Assembly: GCA_017475415.1 (NCBI GenBank) | Contig: JAFVFM010000091.1 | Coordinates: 1 to 7,087, forward strand | DNA: 7,087 bases | Direction of reading: 5' to 3' | From: Solobacterium sp. | Lineage (GTDB): Bacteria > Bacillota_I > Bacilli_A > Erysipelotrichales > Erysipelotrichaceae | Shown: positions 4,445-7,087 of the stretch, piece by piece | How positions within the stretch are numbered: the first letter of the stretch is position 1 | How the letters are laid out: the number at the start of each line of letters is the position of its first letter | Made by a program: the position numbers and the translations under genes | Notes under the pieces: model-generated | What the model was told of the DNA's origin: nothing | Seen by the model: the letters and a program-made list of their open reading frames with translations, nothing else | The model's database searches: none

Positions 4445-6734
4445 AGGTTTAACAAAAGAAGAAGTAAAACAGAGAATAGAAAAGCATTTCGTTAATGAAA
4501 ATGTAGAGGAACAATATTCCTATATGGAAATTCTTCGTAAGCACACATTAACTTATTTTAACTTTGTGAATTTAGTTTTGTTTATCCTTGTATTTTTAAC
4601 TGGACATTTGCAGAATGGACTTTTCTTTTTTACGGTGATTCTTAATGCCTGTATTGGTATTGTACAAGAAATAAGAGCGAAAAGAATCTTGGACCGTATG
4701 CATTTGTTGGTTGAAGATAAGGTGAAGGTATTACGAGATGGTAAGGTTGAAGAAATATCCACTAAGGAAATTGTTGTGGATGATTTGTTCTATCTAGAAA
4801 GTGGTATGCAAATACCTGTTGATGCCGAAATCATTAAAGGGCATATTTCTGTTGATGAAAGCTTATTAACAGGAGAAGAAGAAGCTATAGAAAAAAAAGA
4901 AGGACAAGAAGTATATAGCGGTACCTTTGTGGTAACTTCAATGGCTGAAGCTAAAGCGATACGTGTTGGTAAAGAATGCGTTGCTAGCCGTATATTAGAA
5001 GAAGCGAAAGCCTATAAAAAAGCGCGTTCCATTTTACATAGTGATTTAGAAAAACTAATCCGTATCATTTCCATTATTCTTGTGCCACTAGGCTTCCTTT
5101 CTTATTATGTACAATATGCATTATTGCAGATGACATGGAAGTCAGCTATTTTGGGTACGGTAGCTGCTGTTGTAGGTATGATACCAGAAGGTTTAGTTGT
5201 TTTAACTACATTAGCTTTAGCTGTTGCTACAATACGTCTAGCTCAGAAGGATGTTTTAGTACAAGATATTTATGCGATAGAATCTTTAGCGCGTGTAAAT
5301 GTTGTTTGTTTAGATAAAACAGGCACACTGACTGAAGGAAAGATGAAGGTGGAAGAAGTAGTAGAAATACAAAAAGATCCTTATTGGCAAGATCTACTAA
5401 AGGCATATTTTTCTAAAGAAACACAATTCAATATGACTAGTCTTGCCTTAGTGGATTATTTTGGGAAAGATACTACATTAAAAGTAAATGACTTTTTAGC
5501 TTTTTCTAGTGAAAGGAAATATGCTGCTGTGGCTTGTGAAAATATGGGTAGCCTATATTTTGGCGCCTATTCATTTTTGTTTCCTAAAGGAAATAAAGAT
5601 ATAGAAGAAAAAATGAAAGAATATAGCCAAAATGGTTATCGCATACTTGTTGTGGGTAGAAGTAAAAAAAATACAGTAGAAGAAAAAAGCGATGATTTAG
5701 AGGCGGTTGCCTTTATTGTTGTAAAAGATATCCTACGATCGAATGTAAAAGAAGTAATCCAATTTTATAAAAATCAAAAGGTAGATTTAATCATTATTTC
5801 TGGGGATGATCCGTTGACGGTATCCTCTTTGGCAAAACAAGCAGGAATAGAAAAAGCTGAATGTTATGTTGATTTATCAAAGACAAAGGAGAAATATGAA
5901 ACTTTAGTAGAAAACTATAGAGTATTTGGTAGAGTTCTCCCAGAACAAAAAAAGGAATTGATTTTAGCATTAAAAAAGAAAGGCAATCAGGTTGCAATGT
6001 GTGGGGATGGGGTAAATGATGTACCTGCATTGAAAGCTGCTGATGTAAGTGTAGCTATGGTTGCAGGCGCGCAAGCGGCTAAAGATAGTGCAAGTATGGT
6101 TTTATTGAATAATGATTTTTCTGAATTCCCATTAATTATGGAAGAAGGTAGAACCGTCATCAACAATATTTCGCGTGCTGCCTCTATGTATTTAATTAAA
6201 ACAATCTTTTCTATGTTACTTGCGATTTATACTTTTGTAGGAAGGGTAGCTTATCCATTTTTACCGATACAATTAACTATAATATCTGCTTTTGGAGTAG
6301 GTATACCAACCTTTTTCTTACAAATGGAAAAGAGTAAGGAAAGGGTTGCGGGTAACTTCTTAAAAGCTGCTTTTCTTAAAGCTTTACCTACTGCAATTAC
6401 GGTATTACTTTTAAGTATAGCAATGAAATATATACAGCCACATTTTTCTTTAAGCCAAGAAAGGGCGAATGCAGTTTATGTTTGTGCAACAGCCATCTTA
6501 TATTTCTATAGTTTATTGCGTATATATCAGCCATTAACGAAATTGCGTTTATTTATATTATGTTTAATCACAATCTGTTTCTTTCTTGTTGTATTCTTTT
6601 TACCATCTTTATTCTCTTTACGCTTAATGGTGGAAGATTTATTCTTGTTTGGTGCTGTATGTTTAGTTGCATTATTGATTCTGATTTGTATAAGCTTTTG
6701 TTTAAAGAAGGTAGCCCATGTGGAAGATAAATGA
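4437..6734 (+). CDS. Cation-translocating P-type ATPase (CtpE-like)
   Basis: A complete 765-residue membrane pump driven by ATP through an aspartyl-phosphate. Two helices lie at about 41-78. The actuator domain has TGE at 145-147. Helices 3-4 are at about 207-264, with PEGL at 250-253 in M4. The P domain has DKTGT with phospho-acceptor Asp293, DILR (431-434), SGDD (455-458) and GDGVND (523-528). The N domain has FSSERK (356-361) and KGN (384-386) where KGA or KGD is usual. Six C-terminal helices (about 584-757) bring the total to ten. PEGL together with GIPTFFLQ in M6 resembles the CtpE-type group, for which Ca2+ transport has been reported. The ion here is inferred, not proven, and M6 lacks the acidic residues of SERCA-type pumps. 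The start overlaps the PfkB-like gene by 8 nt, and only a weak GGTGG is seen 12 nt upstream, so coupling is likely. No heavy-metal domain or CPC motif is present. Confidence 0.93.
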   Translation: MYKGLTKEEVKQRIEKHFVNENVEEQYSYMEILRKHTLTYFNFVNLVLFILVFLTGHLQNGLFFFTVILNACIGIVQEIRAKRILDRMHLLVEDKVKVLRDGKVEEISTKEIVVDDLFYLESGMQIPVDAEIIKGHISVDESLLTGEEEAIEKKEGQEVYSGTFVVTSMAEAKAIRVGKECVASRILEEAKAYKKARSILHSDLEKLIRIISIILVPLGFLSYYVQYALLQMTWKSAILGTVAAVVGMIPEGLVVLTTLALAVATIRLAQKDVLVQDIYAIESLARVNVVCLDKTGTLTEGKMKVEEVVEIQKDPYWQDLLKAYFSKETQFNMTSLALVDYFGKDTTLKVNDFLAFSSERKYAAVACENMGSLYFGAYSFLFPKGNKDIEEKMKEYSQNGYRILVVGRSKKNTVEEKSDDLEAVAFIVVKDILRSNVKEVIQFYKNQKVDLIIISGDDPLTVSSLAKQAGIEKAECYVDLSKTKEKYETLVENYRVFGRVLPEQKKELILALKKKGNQVAMCGDGVNDVPALKAADVSVAMVAGAQAAKDSASMVLLNNDFSEFPLIMEEGRTVINNISRAASMYLIKTIFSMLLAIYTFVGRVAYPFLPIQLTIISAFGVGIPTFFLQMEKSKERVAGNFLKAAFLKALPTAITVLLLSIAMKYIQPHFSLSQERANAVYVCATAILYFYSLLRIYQPLTKLRLFILCLITICFFLVVFFLPSLFSLRLMVEDLFLFGAVCLVALLILICISFCLKKVAHVEDK

Positions 6735-7087
6735 GTTAAGTCGAATTAATATTGTAAGAAAAATCAATAAAAGAAAGGGAAAGATTTATTTGTTTTTAGA
6801 TTTTGATGGTGTAATTAATATATTAGGTAACCTAGAAGATCTGGAAAATGAAGAAGAGTATGATTTTTGTGATGCTAAAGCAGTAAAGCGTATTAGTGAT
6901 CTTTGTCTTAACTTTGATATAGATATCATCATTTCTTCTTCATGGCGCTTTTCTGGATTAGATTTCTGTAGAGAATATTTAGTTCAACATGGCTTAGATG
7001 AAAAAGTTAGGGTGAGTGATGTAACACAAAGTGTATCCTTAATGAGTAGGGAAGAAGATATATTGCAATATCTTTATGAACATGAAG
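6718..7087 (+). CDS. HAD-fold protein of the Swiss-Army-Knife RNA-repair-associated type, 3' end outside the window
   Basis: The first 123 residues are present and the reading frame is open to the window edge. HAD motif I is LDFDGVIN (Asp28, Asp30), and a following I-I-I-S-S-S-W-R block (70-77) supplies the motif II Ser. Later R-x-x-D-I-L-x-Y-L agrees with the HAD family PF18143, named for Swiss Army Knife RNA repair proteins. Members are small, often stand-alone, and their substrates are mostly unknown. A phosphatase is the default expectation. The start is supported by AAGAAGG (6705-6711), 6 nt before the ATG. The gene overlaps the end of the P-type ATPase gene by 17 nt, making it the third gene of a tight operon. 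The family match is from memory of the motif order, not a search. Confidence 0.8.
   Translation, partial: MWKINELSRINIVRKINKRKGKIYLFLDFDGVINILGNLEDLENEEEYDFCDAKAVKRISDLCLNFDIDIIISSSWRFSGLDFCREYLVQHGLDEKVRVSDVTQSVSLMSREEDILQYLYEHE

Noticed and set aside
5135..6030. Other open frames inside the P-type ATPase gene
   Set aside because: They overlap conserved catalytic motifs of the ATPase frame and show no RBS or recognisable domain.

Overview
The window is AT-rich chromosomal DNA from a low-GC Gram-positive bacterium (Firmicutes/Bacillota). The evidence is the dense tRNA cluster with mostly encoded CCA ends, AAGGAG-type ribosome binding sites, intrinsic terminators with long T tracts, and the protein families present. 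TGG codes for Trp and TGA acts as a stop, so a Mycoplasma-type code is excluded. A gut or oral Erysipelotrichia/Clostridia-like host would fit, but the sequence alone does not settle the genus.

Layout. (1) 1-475 is the end of a plus-strand tRNA operon: tRNA-Met (cut by the window edge), tRNA-Ile2(CAT), tRNA-Ser(TGA), initiator tRNA-fMet and tRNA-Phe(GAA), closed by an intrinsic terminator. (2) 486-1403 is a monocistronic gene with its own promoter. It encodes a secreted protein built of four DUF4214-type units. (3) 1444-3245, minus strand, holds a membrane-anchored SGNH/GDSL hydrolase with a strict pentapeptide Pro/Glu tail and, upstream of it, a TetR-family regulator. A UUCG-loop terminator separates the two. 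A hairpin usable in both directions lies between the convergent DUF4214 and SGNH genes. (4) 3326-3445 is a single tRNA-Ser(GGA) with its own terminator, divergent from the TetR gene. (5) 3460-7087 is a plus-strand operon: promoter, a structured two-hairpin leader that ends in a terminator-like hairpin, a PfkB-fold protein that seems to lack the catalytic Asp, a ten-helix P-type ATPase (CtpE-like) and a HAD-fold protein cut by the window end. These genes overlap by 8 and 17 nt, so they are probably translationally coupled.

How they may work together. Regions 2 and 3 look like cell-surface functions: an exported DUF4214 protein, and an extracellular SGNH esterase or transferase that could act on wall or envelope glycan acyl groups. 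Region 5 looks like a cation-transport operon whose expression may be controlled by attenuation. The role of a degenerate sugar-kinase-like protein fused by overlap to a cation pump is unknown. The operon with its leader is the least explained part of the window. No transposase, integrase, CRISPR array, phage gene or rRNA was seen.
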